A stretch of 64,000 nt of DNA from JADJPO01 sp963750395 (GTDB lineage: Bacteria > Actinomycetota > Actinomycetes > Actinomycetales > Kineosporiaceae). Where the stretch lies: assembly GCA_963750395.1 (NCBI GenBank), contig CAVVQM010000012.1, positions 248,001-312,000 on the forward strand. Direction: 5' to 3'. The position numbers and the translations under genes were made by a program. The notes beneath the pieces are model-generated. The model was not told the origin of the DNA and did no database searches. It worked only from the letters and a program-made list of their open reading frames with translations. Below are positions 6,909-15,825 of the stretch, piece by piece. Position 1 is the stretch's first letter. Each line of letters opens with the position of its first letter.

Positions 6909-9403
6909 ATGACCAACCCTCCGACGCCCGGACCACCCGACCGGGGACGGAGATCGCCACTTCGTGTGTTGCTGCCCGCCTTCGTGGTCGCCAGCCTGGT
7001 CTCGGGGGTCCTGATGGCCGGCCTCGTGCTGCCCGCCACGGGGGCCGCAGGCCTGCTGGTCAAGGACGGGCTCGGGATGTTCAACGACCTCGACGTCCAA
7101 CTCGAGGACATGCCCCTGCCCGAGGGTTCCACGATGTACGCCAATGACGGCAAGACCGTGATCGCCCGGTTCTACGAGGAGAACCGGGTCGTCACCCCGC
7201 TGAAGAACGTCGCCCCGGCGATGCGGATGGCGGTCGTGGCCATCGAGGACGCTCGTTTCTACGAGCACGGCGGCGTCGACCCCAAGGGTCTGGCCCGCGC
7301 CGTGATCAGCAACAAGCTCAACGACGGCCAGGTCCAGGGCGCCTCGACGCTGACCCAGCAATACGTCAAGAACGTCCTGCTGGAGAGCGCCGTCGTGGCC
7401 GGGGACGAGAAGGCCGCCGCCGCCGCGACGGTCAAGACGAACGCCCGGAAGATCAAAGAGATCCGGATGGCGATCAAGTACGAGCAGGACCACTCCAAGG
7501 ACGAGATCCTCGAGGGCTACCTGAACGTCGCCAACTTCGGACAGAACAACTACGGCGTCGAGGCGGCGGCCCAGTACTTCTTCCAGACCAGCGCCGGCAA
7601 GCTCACCCTGCCGCAGGCGGCCCTGCTGGCCGGTCTGGTGCAGATCCCGGAGACGTACAACCCGTTCAGGCATCCCGAGGCGGCCAAGGCACGGCGGGGG
7701 CAGGTGCTCGGCCGGATGCTCGATCTCGGCATGATCACGCAGGCCCAGCACGACGAGGCGGACGCGACCCCGTTGCCCACCGAGCCCAAGCGGGCGCTCT
7801 CGGGCTGCGTGACCGCCGGTGTCTTCGGCTACTTCTGCGACTACGCCCTGAAGATGCTGCTGTCCGACCCGCGTTACGCCGTCCTGGGCGAGACCGAGGA
7901 CGCGCGGCTGAACAGCATCAAGCGGGGTGGGCTGAAGATCGTCACCACCGCGGACGCGACGCTGCAGAAGGCGGCCACGAACTACCTGATGAAGAAGATC
8001 CCGGCCAAGGACTCCAGCGGCGTGGCGGCGGCCGCGGTCACCGTGCAGCCGGGCACCGGCAGGGTGCTGTCGGTCGCGCAGAACAGCTTCTTCAACCCGG
8101 AGAAGGGCCCGGGCCAGACCGAGGTCAGCTACGGGGTGGACGGCAAGTACGGTGCCTCGCTCGGCTTCCAGGTCGGCTCCAACTTCAAGCCGTACACGCT
8201 GGCCACCTGGCTGAACAAGAACAAGGGTCTGTACACCAACGTCGAGGGCAACGTGAGGTCGCGCCCGTTCAGTGACTTCACCGCGTGCGGCAAGCGCCTG
8301 TCCGGCCAGACGTATGAGTTCAGCAACTCCGAGGGGCAGGGTCAGCCGACCATCGACGTGATGTCGGCGACGTACCGCTCGGTGAACACCGCGTACGTGG
8401 CCATGGAGAGCCGCCTGGACATGTGTGACATCGCCAAGACCGCCGAGAAGATGGGCGTGCACCTGGCCTCCCCGGCGTCCGGCGGACTGCTGCGCGGACG
8501 GCAAGTCCACGACCAAGGTCCCGACCCAGTGCCCGAGCCTGACCCTGGGCGCCTTCGCCATCTCACCGATGACCATGGCCAGCGCCTACGCGGTGTTCGC
8601 GAGCGAGGGCACCTACTGCCCGCCGACCCCGGTGGACGCCATGTCCGACCGGGCGGGGAAGAAGATGACGATCGGTGCCACCGAGTGCGACGAGCAGGCG
8701 CTGTCGACGAACGTGGCCCGCGGGGTCACCTTCACGCTGAAGAACGTGTTCACCCGGGGCACGGCCACCAACGTCGGACGCACCCCGTGGCCGGCCGGCC
8801 GGCAAGACCGGTACCACCGACGCGTCGATCCACACCTGGTTCACCGGCTACACCGCGCAGCGGTCGACCTCGGTGGTGGTGACCGACCCGAAGAGCTACT
8901 CGCGCGGCACGTTGAACTCGCCGGGCCAGAAGAGCCTCAACAACCGCAGGATCGGCGGTAACTACTACGGCCGGGTGTACGGCTCGACGATCGCGGCCCC
9001 GTTGTGGCGTCAGATCATGGGCGTGGCCATGGACGGCGTTTCGGCCAAGGACTGGCCGAAGCCCACGGGCAAGGTGCTCACCGGGACCGGTGTGCCCATC
9101 CCGAACGTGGTCGGGCGCAGCCTCGGCTCGGCGCAGTCGATCCTGGCGAACGCGGGATTCAGGTCCCGGGTCTCCAGCCCGGTGCCGTCCGCGCTGGGCA
9201 CCGATCGGGTGGCGCGGACCGCGCCGTCCCCGGGCGGACGGCTCGATAGGGGCGGAACCGTCACCCTGTACCCGGGTGATGGCAGTCAGGCCGCTCCCCC
9301 GGAACCGACCGTGGGCGGGGACAACGGCGGCGACAACAACGGCGGCGGCAGGGGCGGCGGCGACAACAACGGCGGCGGCAGGGGCGGCGGCCGCTTCGAC
9401 TGA
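6909..9403 (+). pseudogene. ponA2: PonA2-type bifunctional penicillin-binding protein, two frameshifts
   Basis: Class A penicillin-binding protein: peptidoglycan glycosyltransferase plus DD-transpeptidase, membrane-anchored. From the ATG at 6909 (AAGGAG 5 bases upstream) a membrane helix covers about residues 18-45. GT51 motifs follow: EDARFYEHGG at 113-122 and GASTLTQQYVKN at 144-155. The transpeptidase has SNFK at 424-427 (SXXK) and SVN at 491-493. The reading then moves to the +1 frame near 8480-8500 (ADGKSTTKVPTQCPSL) and again near 8790-8815, where the KTGTT motif resumes. After it come one PASTA domain and a Gly/Asn/Arg-rich tail with a 27-bp tandem duplication. All parts survive in three frames, so either the gene is recently broken or two bases are miscalled. 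Confidence 0.85.
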
Positions 9404-9463
9404 TCTCGCCGTCGAGGATCACCCCTCGAGGCTGCGGCGGCCCGGCGATGGCAGGATGCGGTC

Positions 9464-9925
9464 ATGGCCGAGTTGAAGTCCCGCCTGCAGTCCGATCTGA
9501 CCGACGCCATGCGCGCCCGGGACAGGCTCACGGCCGGCACCCTGCGGATGGCGCTGACGGCCGTCCGCTCGGCCGAGGTCGCCGGCAGCGCAGAGCGGGA
9601 ACTGTCGGACGAGGAGGTGACCGCGGTCCTGGCGAAGGAGGCCAAGCGGCGCCGCGAGGCCGCCGAGGCCTTCACCGGCGCGGGGCGGAGCGAGGCGGCC
9701 GACAAGGAGATGGCCGAGCTCGCCGTCCTGGAGGGCTACCTGCCCGTGCAGTTGGGCGACGAGGAACTGGCCGGTCTGGTCGCGGACGCCGTCGCCGAGG
9801 TGACATCGGACGGCGCCGGCGGAATGGCCGCCATGGGCCGGGTGATGAAGGTTGTCCAGGCGAGGGTGGCGGGCCGCGCCGAGGGCGGCCGGGTGGCCGC
9901 AGAGGTACGCCGTCAGCTCGCCTGA
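9464..9925 (+). CDS. GatB/YqeY domain-containing protein
   Basis: 153-residue all-helical protein of the YqeY family, which resembles the C-terminal tail domain of the GatB amidotransferase subunit. Family features are the N-terminal LKSRLQSDLTDAMRARD segment, the acidic/basic middle (KEAKRRREAAEAF) and the C-terminal GAGGMAAMGRVMK block. The true function is not established; a role linked to tRNA-dependent amidation is only suggested by the shared domain. It lies 60 bases after ponA2 and just before the metallophosphoesterase, as in other actinomycetes. Confidence 0.88.
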   Translation: MAELKSRLQSDLTDAMRARDRLTAGTLRMALTAVRSAEVAGSAERELSDEEVTAVLAKEAKRRREAAEAFTGAGRSEAADKEMAELAVLEGYLPVQLGDEELAGLVADAVAEVTSDGAGGMAAMGRVMKVVQARVAGRAEGGRVAAEVRRQLA

Positions 9926-9942
9926 GCTGCGAGCATGGTGTG

Positions 9943-10881
9943 ATGCGACGTCTCTCTCCCGGGTTGCGGCCCGTCCTGCGTGCAGGTGCGGCGGTGACGA
10001 TCGCCGGTGCCGGTGGGCTGGGGTACGCCTGGCTCGAGGCGCGTAACTTCGTCCTGCGCCGCTTCACGCTGCCGGTGCTTCCGCCCGGATCCCGCTCGCT
10101 GCGCGTGCTGCACATCTCGGACCTGCACCTGGCGCCGCGCCAGTACCGCAAGTTCGCCTGGACGCAGGCGCTGGCGCAGCTCGAACCAGACCTGGTGGTG
10201 TCGACCGGTGACACTCTGGCCGCGATGGACGGCGTGGAGCCGGCCCTGGCGGCACACGGCGGTCTGCTGGACCGTCCCGGGGTCTTCGTCATGGGATCGA
10301 ACGACTACTACGCGCCGAAGCCGAAGAACCCGGCGCGCTACCTGAAGAGCGGTGACGCCCGGCGTGCCCACGGGCCCACTCTGCCCACCGACGACCTGAT
10401 CAAGGCCTTCCTGGCCGCCGGGTGGACCGACCTGAACAATCACCGTGCGGTGCTGGAGGTCGGCGGGCTCACTCTGGAGTTCGTCGGAGTGGACGACCCG
10501 CACATCAACCTGGACCGCTACGAACTCGTGGCCGGACCCGCCGATCCGAGCGCCGACCTGACGATCGGCGTCGCGCACGCGCCGTACCGGCGAACCCTCG
10601 ACGCGATGACCGCGGACGGCGCCGGCCTGCTGCTGGCCGGGCACACCCACGGGGGCCAGTTGTGCGTGCCGGGCTTCGGCGCGCTGGTGACCAACTGCGA
10701 CCTGCCCCGCTCGCAGGCCAAGGGCCTGTCGCGCTGGTCGACCCTGGACGGCGAACGGCTCGGTCGAGATCCCGCCTGGATGCACGTGTCGGCCGGCCTG
10801 GGCACCTCCCCCTTCACCGCCGTCCGCTTCGCCTGCCGGCCCGAGGCGAGCCTGCTCACCCTGGTTGCCCGGGACGGCTGA
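9943..10881 (+). CDS. Membrane-anchored metallophosphoesterase (YaeI-like)
   Basis: 312-residue calcineurin-like phosphoesterase with an N-terminal hydrophobic segment (about residues 12-30) that probably anchors it to the membrane. The di-metal motifs appear in order: HISDLHLAP (D60, H62), VVSTGDT, GSNDYY (the GNHD/E equivalent) and GHTHGGQLCVPG. Position corresponds to Rv3683 in M. tuberculosis, immediately before a tRNA-Pro gene. Substrate unknown; E. coli YaeI releases phosphate from phosphodiesters, and lipid substrates have been proposed for this group. A GTG lies directly in front of the chosen ATG, so the start may be one codon earlier. Confidence 0.88.
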   Translation: MRRLSPGLRPVLRAGAAVTIAGAGGLGYAWLEARNFVLRRFTLPVLPPGSRSLRVLHISDLHLAPRQYRKFAWTQALAQLEPDLVVSTGDTLAAMDGVEPALAAHGGLLDRPGVFVMGSNDYYAPKPKNPARYLKSGDARRAHGPTLPTDDLIKAFLAAGWTDLNNHRAVLEVGGLTLEFVGVDDPHINLDRYELVAGPADPSADLTIGVAHAPYRRTLDAMTADGAGLLLAGHTHGGQLCVPGFGALVTNCDLPRSQAKGLSRWSTLDGERLGRDPAWMHVSAGLGTSPFTAVRFACRPEASLLTLVARDG

Positions 10882-10977
10882 GCGTCGCGCGGCCGTCCGC
10901 GCCGGGCTTGCCTCAGCGTGAGTCAACTCGCGGTTTCGTCGTGACGGCAGTGCTCGGCTATCCTGGCCAGGCTTTAC

Positions 10978-11054
<77 letters not shown>

Positions 11055-11065
11055 GAGGAGGGGCA

Positions 11066-11095
11066 GGGGCTCCTGCTTGGTTCAGCGGGAGCCCC
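11066..11095 (+). terminator. Stem-loop after tRNA-Pro
   Basis: GGGGCTCCTGC (11066-11076) pairs with GCGGGAGCCCC (11085-11095) with one mismatch and an 8-base loop, followed by CTTCT. It is well placed to end the tRNA-Pro transcript. Confidence 0.6.
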
Positions 11096-11340
11096 TTCTG
11101 CATGGTGTACGGCAGTAGGGGTCACTCACGGCTGTCGCCCAGCCTCCGGAGCGCCTCGGTCGTCGCGGCGAGGGCGTGTCGCCATCAAGGCACGCGCCCC
11201 ATTCCTCCTGCCCAGGCTTGGCACGAGCAGCGCGTCGCCGTAGCGGACACGCTCATCGCCCTCCGCCCCAGGCGAATTCCCGGGACCACCGCGGCCAGAT
11301 AACACCCCAAGAAAGACGAATATCCCGCTCAGGCGGAGTC

Positions 11341-11773
11341 ATCAACAGCCGCCCGACTGCAAACCTCGGACGAAAGCATCACGAACAGCGCAGCCAGGGC
11401 AAGAACGAACGAGCCCTGGGTATCAGGGGAACCTGCCTCATCCTCCTTATAGTCGGCGCGCCGCATCCTGGCGGCCGCCGGATTCAGAAGAGGAGAACGT
11501 CATGCCGTGATTTGCGACGACGTCGTCGTCCGGGACGGCATCCTCGACTCGCCGCTGTCTAACGGCGGCATCGACGAGGAACTGCCCTTCTCGACGCCGA
11601 ACGCCTGATGGTGGAACGCGCTCCAGGTCTCACTTGGTGTGCTGGTCCAGGCCGATCAGGTCCTTGCCCTACTCGTTGCATTTCTCTATCCGCCATCGGA
11701 TCTCGGCCACAGCGACCACCGTGTTCGTCGCCGTGGCGTGCGGTCTGAGGTTTGCAGTCATGCGGCTGTTGAT
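11341..11773. mobile_element. Deleted insertion-sequence remnant bounded by 27-bp inverted repeats
   Basis: Bases 11341-11367 (beginning ATCAACAGCCGC and ending ACTGCAAACCTC) recur inverted at 11747-11773 with 25 of 27 positions identical. The 379 bases between carry a decayed piece of a DDE transposase on the minus strand. The whole unit is about 430 bp, far shorter than an active IS, so it appears internally deleted. Target duplications were not found by eye. Confidence 0.5.
11585..11760 (-). pseudogene. DDE transposase C-terminal fragment (degenerate)
   Basis: Minus-strand reading gives VVAVAEIRWRIEKCNE, a stop, GKDLIGLDQHTK, a stop, then DLERV. This matches the usual layout of DDE transposase C-termini (RWRIEE..F..AK...GLDQH followed by W), with the two stops where Gln and Trp codons would be expected. 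It is only about 50 residues long and non-functional. The family assignment (IS701/IS4-like) is tentative and based on this motif alone. Confidence 0.4.
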
Positions 11774-11804
11774 CTGACGTTTCGCACTTCTGGGGACGTC
11801 AGAT
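11772..11804. promoter_or_regulatory. 9-bp inverted repeat directly upstream of nirK
   Basis: ATCTGACGT (11772-11780) and ACGTCAGAT (11796-11804) are perfect inverted copies 15 bases apart, ending 12 bases before the nirK start. They could be an operator or a leader hairpin covering the ribosome-binding site. The repeat partly overlaps the end of the IS inverted repeat, so it may also belong to the element. Confidence 0.4.
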
Positions 11805-11816
11805 ATGGAGATTGAC

Positions 11817-12971
11817 ATGAGAGAATCGCGCTGGATCACGTTGCTGCTCGGAGCACTCGGCGGCGTCGTGATCGCGCTCGGGTTGTGGGCGTTCGGCGAC
11901 ATCGGCGATAACTCGAGCCCTGCGGCGGCCGACACCGGACCTGCTCAGGTGCCGGTAGCCGGCACCGTATGGGAGGACGACATAACACCGTTCCTCATCT
12001 CGAAGTCATCCTTGGAGCTGGCGCCCGCCGATGAGGTCAACGTCGCAAACGCGCCCGACATGCCGCCTGCGGCCACGCGGACCGACCAGCGGATCGTCGA
12101 GGTTCACTTCGACGTGGTCGAGAATGTAGCGGCCATCGATCCGGCGACGGGCGTGGAATTCGAGACCTGGGGTTACAGGACCGCCGGCGACGACACCCCG
12201 GTGATCGGGACTCCGGGACCGGTCATCCGGGCCCGGGTAGGAGATGTGTTCCGATTCACGGTCACCAACCCTGAATCCAACACGCATCCGCACAACGTGG
12301 ACTTCCACGCGGTGACCGGCCAGGGCGGCGGCGCCGTGGCCACCGTAGCGGCACCTGGAGAGAGCGCCACCATCGAAGCCCGCCTGCTCTATCCCGGCGT
12401 GTTCATGTATCACTGCGCATTCGGTGATGTCCCCGAGCACATCGCCCACGGCATGTACGGCGGCATCGTGGTCGACCCCGAGACCCCGCTTCCTGAGGCC
12501 GACCACGAGTTCTACGTCGTGCAGTCCGAGTACTACACCGACTCGACCGAGCCGGGTCTGACCGAACTGGATCGCGACGGCCTGCTCGACGAAGAGCCGT
12601 CCATGGTGGTGTTCAACGGCTACAAAGGAGCTCTCACAGATAACCCACTGACCATGAACGTTGGGGAGCGGGCCCGGTTCTACTTCGTGAACGCCGGGCT
12701 CGACCTCGACTCCAACTTCCACCCGATCGGGTCTCACTGGGACGCCGTGTGGCAGGAAGGTGCCACCTACTCGCCACCGATCCGTGGTGCGCAGACCACG
12801 CTGGTTCCGGCGGGAGGCGGAGTGGTTGCCGACCTCATCGGACAGGTGCCGTCGCGGATCATCCTCGTCGACCACGCCCTGACGAGGGCGTTCTACAAGG
12901 GCGCGATCGGTTTCGTCGACGTGGCCGGCGCTGAAAACCCGGAGATCTTCGAGGTGGTCACCGAACCGTAA
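11817..12971 (+). CDS. nirK: Copper-containing nitrite reductase (NirK/AniA type)
   Basis: 384-residue two-domain cupredoxin enzyme reducing nitrite to nitric oxide outside the membrane. An N-terminal hydrophobic segment (about residues 8-26) acts as signal or anchor. Copper ligands are all present: type 1 H159 (HPHN), C200, H208 and M213; type 2 H164 (VDFH), H199 (YHC) and H302 (NFHPIG). The 8-residue spacing from C200 to H208 is like Neisseria AniA. The catalytic Asp is in NVDFH, and VVFNGYKGALTDN is a NirK hallmark. The ATG at 11817 is preferred, with GGAG 6 bases upstream, over one 12 bases earlier. It is the only denitrification gene in the island; the narGHJI operon lies 26 kb away. Confidence 0.93.
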   Translation: MRESRWITLLLGALGGVVIALGLWAFGDIGDNSSPAAADTGPAQVPVAGTVWEDDITPFLISKSSLELAPADEVNVANAPDMPPAATRTDQRIVEVHFDVVENVAAIDPATGVEFETWGYRTAGDDTPVIGTPGPVIRARVGDVFRFTVTNPESNTHPHNVDFHAVTGQGGGAVATVAAPGESATIEARLLYPGVFMYHCAFGDVPEHIAHGMYGGIVVDPETPLPEADHEFYVVQSEYYTDSTEPGLTELDRDGLLDEEPSMVVFNGYKGALTDNPLTMNVGERARFYFVNAGLDLDSNFHPIGSHWDAVWQEGATYSPPIRGAQTTLVPAGGGVVADLIGQVPSRIILVDHALTRAFYKGAIGFVDVAGAENPEIFEVVTEP

Positions 12972-12975
12972 ACGG

Positions 12976-13013
12976 CGCGGACGGCGTCCTGGACGACCGG
13001 GTCGACGTCCGCG
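12976..13013. terminator. Hairpin between nirK and the convergent membrane gene
   Basis: CGCGGACG (12976-12983) and CGTCCGCG (13006-13013) are perfect inverted copies just after the nirK stop, with a 22-base loop. It lies between convergent genes and could serve both. No T-run is present. Confidence 0.35.
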
Positions 13014-13023
13014 GCGTGGCGGA

Positions 13024-13443
13024 TCAGCCGGTCGCGAGGAGGGCGCCGACCGCACCGACGACCGCCGCCGCCAGACGAACACGATCGGCCGCCCGGAGCC
13101 GGCGCAGGACGTCGTCCGACCGGCCCTCACGCCCCAGCCGGCGGTGCGCCGGGGCAGCGAGGAACGCGGTGGTTCCGGCGGCGACGGCGGCAGCACCGAC
13201 GGACGCCACGGCAGGCACAGAGCGCGGACCGGCCACCAGCACGGCGAGGCAGGCGGCGGCGAGCAGCCCGTAGACGAGCGCGACCACGACGCCCATGCGC
13301 CGGGAGTGAGCGGCATGCGCCGCCGCGAACCGATCAGCCGGCACGTCGATGAGTGCCGGATAGACCACGGCCGTGACGAGACCCTGGAACCCCAGGTGCA
13401 GGCTGCTCGCCGCGAGCAGCGCCCCGGCGGGGTCCAGGCTCAC
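13024..13443 (-). CDS. Small integral membrane protein
   Basis: 139-residue protein with about four predicted membrane helices, read from a GTG at 13443 (VSLDPAGALLAASSLHLGFQ). The segment AAHAAHSRRMGVVVALVYG contains two histidines and a basic loop reminiscent of small actinobacterial membrane proteins of unknown function. The frame is open further upstream, but that part is Cys/Arg-rich and does not look coding. I do not recognise a function. It is convergent with nirK and on the same strand as another small membrane protein 330 bases upstream. Confidence 0.6.
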   Translation of the reverse strand: MSLDPAGALLAASSLHLGFQGLVTAVVYPALIDVPADRFAAAHAAHSRRMGVVVALVYGLLAAACLAVLVAGPRSVPAVASVGAAAVAAGTTAFLAAPAHRRLGREGRSDDVLRRLRAADRVRLAAAVVGAVGALLATG

Positions 13444-13773
13444 GGCGCACCGATCACCATGGCGAGCGCTGGATCCACAGCGGCAGGGTATCGACCGCTG
13501 TGCCGCCCCGCACTGAGACCGCCCTGGGACCGCAACAGGGTGGCACAGCCGGCACACGTCGGGAGTCGTCCAGGTGATCACTGTGCGCCGGCACCCTGGA
13601 GCTCACCGATCGGGTCGCGTTGGCCGAACAGGGCAAGCGGTGCCTGACGCGGCGAACCCAGCCGCTCTGTCCTGCCACCCCCGCATTCCGGTCATCCGAG
13701 ATTCCACCACGGCCACGGCCACGGCGACCGCGGAACCCCGGCCACCGGTGACGGCATCTGACCGTCCCGGGAG
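13444..13773. other. Gap without a convincing gene
   Basis: 330 bases between two small minus-strand membrane protein genes. All frames give Arg/Pro-rich or interrupted reading and no motif is recognisable. It may be remnant sequence. Confidence 0.4.
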
Positions 13774-14175
13774 TCACGCCTGAGCGGTGCGGGATCGCCA
13801 GGCGAGCACGGCCGTGGCCGCTGTCACCGGCGTCCAGAGAGCCCGCTCGACCGGCGAGCGCGATGCGCCGTTGGCGACGACACCGACGCCCATGAAGACG
13901 CTCAGCGCGGTGAAGGCACGCGAGCGAACGCCGGGTGTGCCGCTGCCGCGCACAATGAGAGCCGCTCCGCCACCGTAGGTTACGGCGGCCACGCCGCTGA
14001 TCATGCGGAGGTGAAGGGCCAGGGTGCCGCGATGGGTCCCCCCGTACGCCGCCCGGCCCCATGGCGCTCCGGCCGCGAGGGCGGCCTGGAAGCCACCGAT
14101 GACGACGAGCGCCGCAGCCGTGGCTCGCTCGGGACGAGTGGTGACCACAGGCAGGAGCCTACTGCGCATCGTCAC
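13774..14175 (-). CDS. Conserved small membrane protein
   Basis: 133 residues with four predicted membrane helices: around ALVVIGGFQAALAAG, MISGVAAVTYGGGAALIV, FTALSVFMGVGVVANGAS and the C-terminal segment. The motif APWGRAAYGG and the NGASRSPVERALW loop suggest a conserved actinobacterial family, but no function is known to me. The start may be the ATG at 14175 or the one two codons later. It overlaps the 3' end of the degenerate methyltransferase gene, suggesting the two were once an operon. Confidence 0.6.
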   Translation of the reverse strand: MTMRSRLLPVVTTRPERATAAALVVIGGFQAALAAGAPWGRAAYGGTHRGTLALHLRMISGVAAVTYGGGAALIVRGSGTPGVRSRAFTALSVFMGVGVVANGASRSPVERALWTPVTAATAVLAWRSRTAQA

Positions 14176-14783
14176 CCACCTGTGGTCTGCAGAAAGGGAC
14201 TCGGGGGCGGCACACTCCGACGTGCAGGCCGGGCGTGGAGAAGGTCCCGTTCACAGCGGCGACCTCGGCTGCCCCGAAGTGTGAGGGGGCCCGCAGCCCG
14301 CCGGCCACGAGCCGGCGTAGCACGCGGGGGCATCCTCAGGGGTGTCGCGCCCTGGAAGATCAGGTAGTCCAGCGGGTCGCCGGGACAGGTTGCTCTCGCA
14401 GACGTTGGCCTCCCCGAGCTCGCCACGCAGGCGCTCACCCATCCCCGGCTCGGTGACGTCGCCGACCCGGAAGTCCACGGTCCCTGGGCCCGGCGGAGGG
14501 TCGCCCAGGGTCTCGGCCCGAGCCATCGCGACGGCGGCCGCGGCGCCGTCCACCCCCAGAACGTGGGGGGCGTCGCGGGTCAGGGCACGGGCCTGCCGCC
14601 CGTTGCCACACCCCAGGTCGACCAGGGGCAGGCTCAGGTCGGCATGCGCCCGCAGCCGCTGGAGGGCGGCGTCGAGTTCCGTGGGCTCCCCGGCGTCCCA
14701 CAGGACGTCGCCCGCGGCGCCGGTGTGTTCGACCGACGACCAGTACCGCCCCAGGCGACCTTCTGATTCCTCGGCGCGCGCAT
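14159..14783 (-). pseudogene. Class I SAM-dependent methyltransferase, broken
   Basis: The middle part is clearly a Rossmann methyltransferase: SAM motif I LVDLGCGNGRQ, then HVLGVDGAAAAVAMARAE and VDFRVGDVTEPG. Upstream, a start MRAPRNQKVAW in one frame continues as GRYWSSVEHTGAAGDVLWD in another, a shift at the C run 14749-14752. After GELGEANV the frame degrades, and a likely C-terminus (LVAGGLRAPSHFGAAEV) resumes in a third frame, reaching a stop at 14159. At least two frame breaks, and probably lost residues, make it non-functional. Substrate unknown. Confidence 0.55.
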
Positions 14784-15010
14784 CGAGGCGACGACGAGCT
14801 GGGGCACGAGCAGGTACTTGCGTACCCCCACGGCGACCTCCAACCCGCGGTCCCGTCGCTGACGCCACACCAGGACACGACCACCGACTGTCCCACAGCT
14901 CCGGAGTACCCCTCCCTGTACAGGGCGACTGAAACGGGTGGTTCGTTCGACCCCGTACGGAGCGCCCACGTCCATCCTCGGTGAGACCGGTACCGGCGGT
15001 GCCGTACCGG

Positions 15011-15757
15011 TCAGGCGCGCTGGCGGTCGGGCAGGAATGGGCGGGTCACCTCACTCAGGGTGTGCATGTCGGTGGGGGTGAGGGTGAAGGACAGCGCGGC
15101 GGCGTTCTGGGTGGCCTGGTCGGCGTTCTTGGCGCCGGGAATGGGCAGGGCACCACCTTGGATCAGCCATCGCAGGGCCACTTGCGCGGGTGTGGTGGCG
15201 TGGTCGGCGGCGATCGCGTCCTGGTTGGAGGCAGGGGGATGCCACGCGCGGCGAGCGCGGCGTGGGCTTGGCGCATCTGAGACGCCGAATAGTTCGAGAC
15301 ACCGACCGCGCGGACCGTGCCCGCCTCGACGGCGTCGGCGAGGCGGCCCATCAGAGCGGGGATCCGGATCCAGGGAACCGGGAAGTGGATCTGGTGGAGG
15401 TCGACCCTGTCCCGGCCCAGGCGCTGCAGGCTCGCACTAAGGGCGGCGGGCAGGCTGGCCGCCGTCCGGGGGCGGGCGCGGCAGGAACTTGGTGCCGATC
15501 ACCAGGTCCTCTCCGCGGGCCAGCGTGCCCAGGCTGCGCTCGGAGTTGCCCGAGCCGTACATCTCGGCGGTGTCGTAGAACGTCACGCCGCCGGCCAGAC
15601 CCGCCTCGAGCGCGGCGGCCTCGTCGTCGCGGCCGGCGGTCCCGCCGTAGGCGGTCATCCGGGTCTTCTCCCCCCAGGTCATCACCCCGATACCCAGACG
15701 CGAGACGGCGACGTCGCTGCTGCCGAGGGGAATCAGATCGGGCACAGGGGCCTCCAC
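15011..15757 (-). pseudogene. Aldo/keto reductase, frameshifted and internally deleted
   Basis: The N-terminus is intact (IPLGSSDVAVSRLGIGVMTW; the catalytic Tyr region is TFYDTAEMYGSGNSE). A frameshift near 15445 moves the reading to SLQRLGRDRVDLHQIHF and then AGTVRAVGVSNYSASQM. Near 15230 it shifts again and jumps from GIPL..SNQ straight to TPAQVALRWLIQGGALPIPG, ending with TLSEVTRPFLPDRQRA. Intact family members have about 100 residues between those last two blocks, so a real deletion has removed part of the barrel. It lies next to the reductase gene and the TetR regulator and may once have been in their operon. Confidence 0.8.
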
Positions 15758-15825
15758 TCATGGTCGCGATGTCGGGTGGCCGATGGGGTTGGGGATCGCC
15801 GGTCGGGCCCTGCCGCGGGCTCGGG

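Larger units (their letters stand above)
11096..11816. other. Gene-poor left end of the island with IS remnant
   Basis: About 700 bases with no intact gene. It contains the 27-bp inverted repeats at 11341-11367 and 11747-11773, a transposase remnant on the minus strand between them, and a short inverted repeat directly before nirK. I see no recognisable coding sequence in 11096-11340. Confidence 0.55.

Noticed and set aside
13024..13581. Upstream extension of the small membrane protein as a zinc-finger-like domain (several Cys)
   Set aside because: Cys spacing is irregular and the segment sits in a gap that reads non-coding in all frames.
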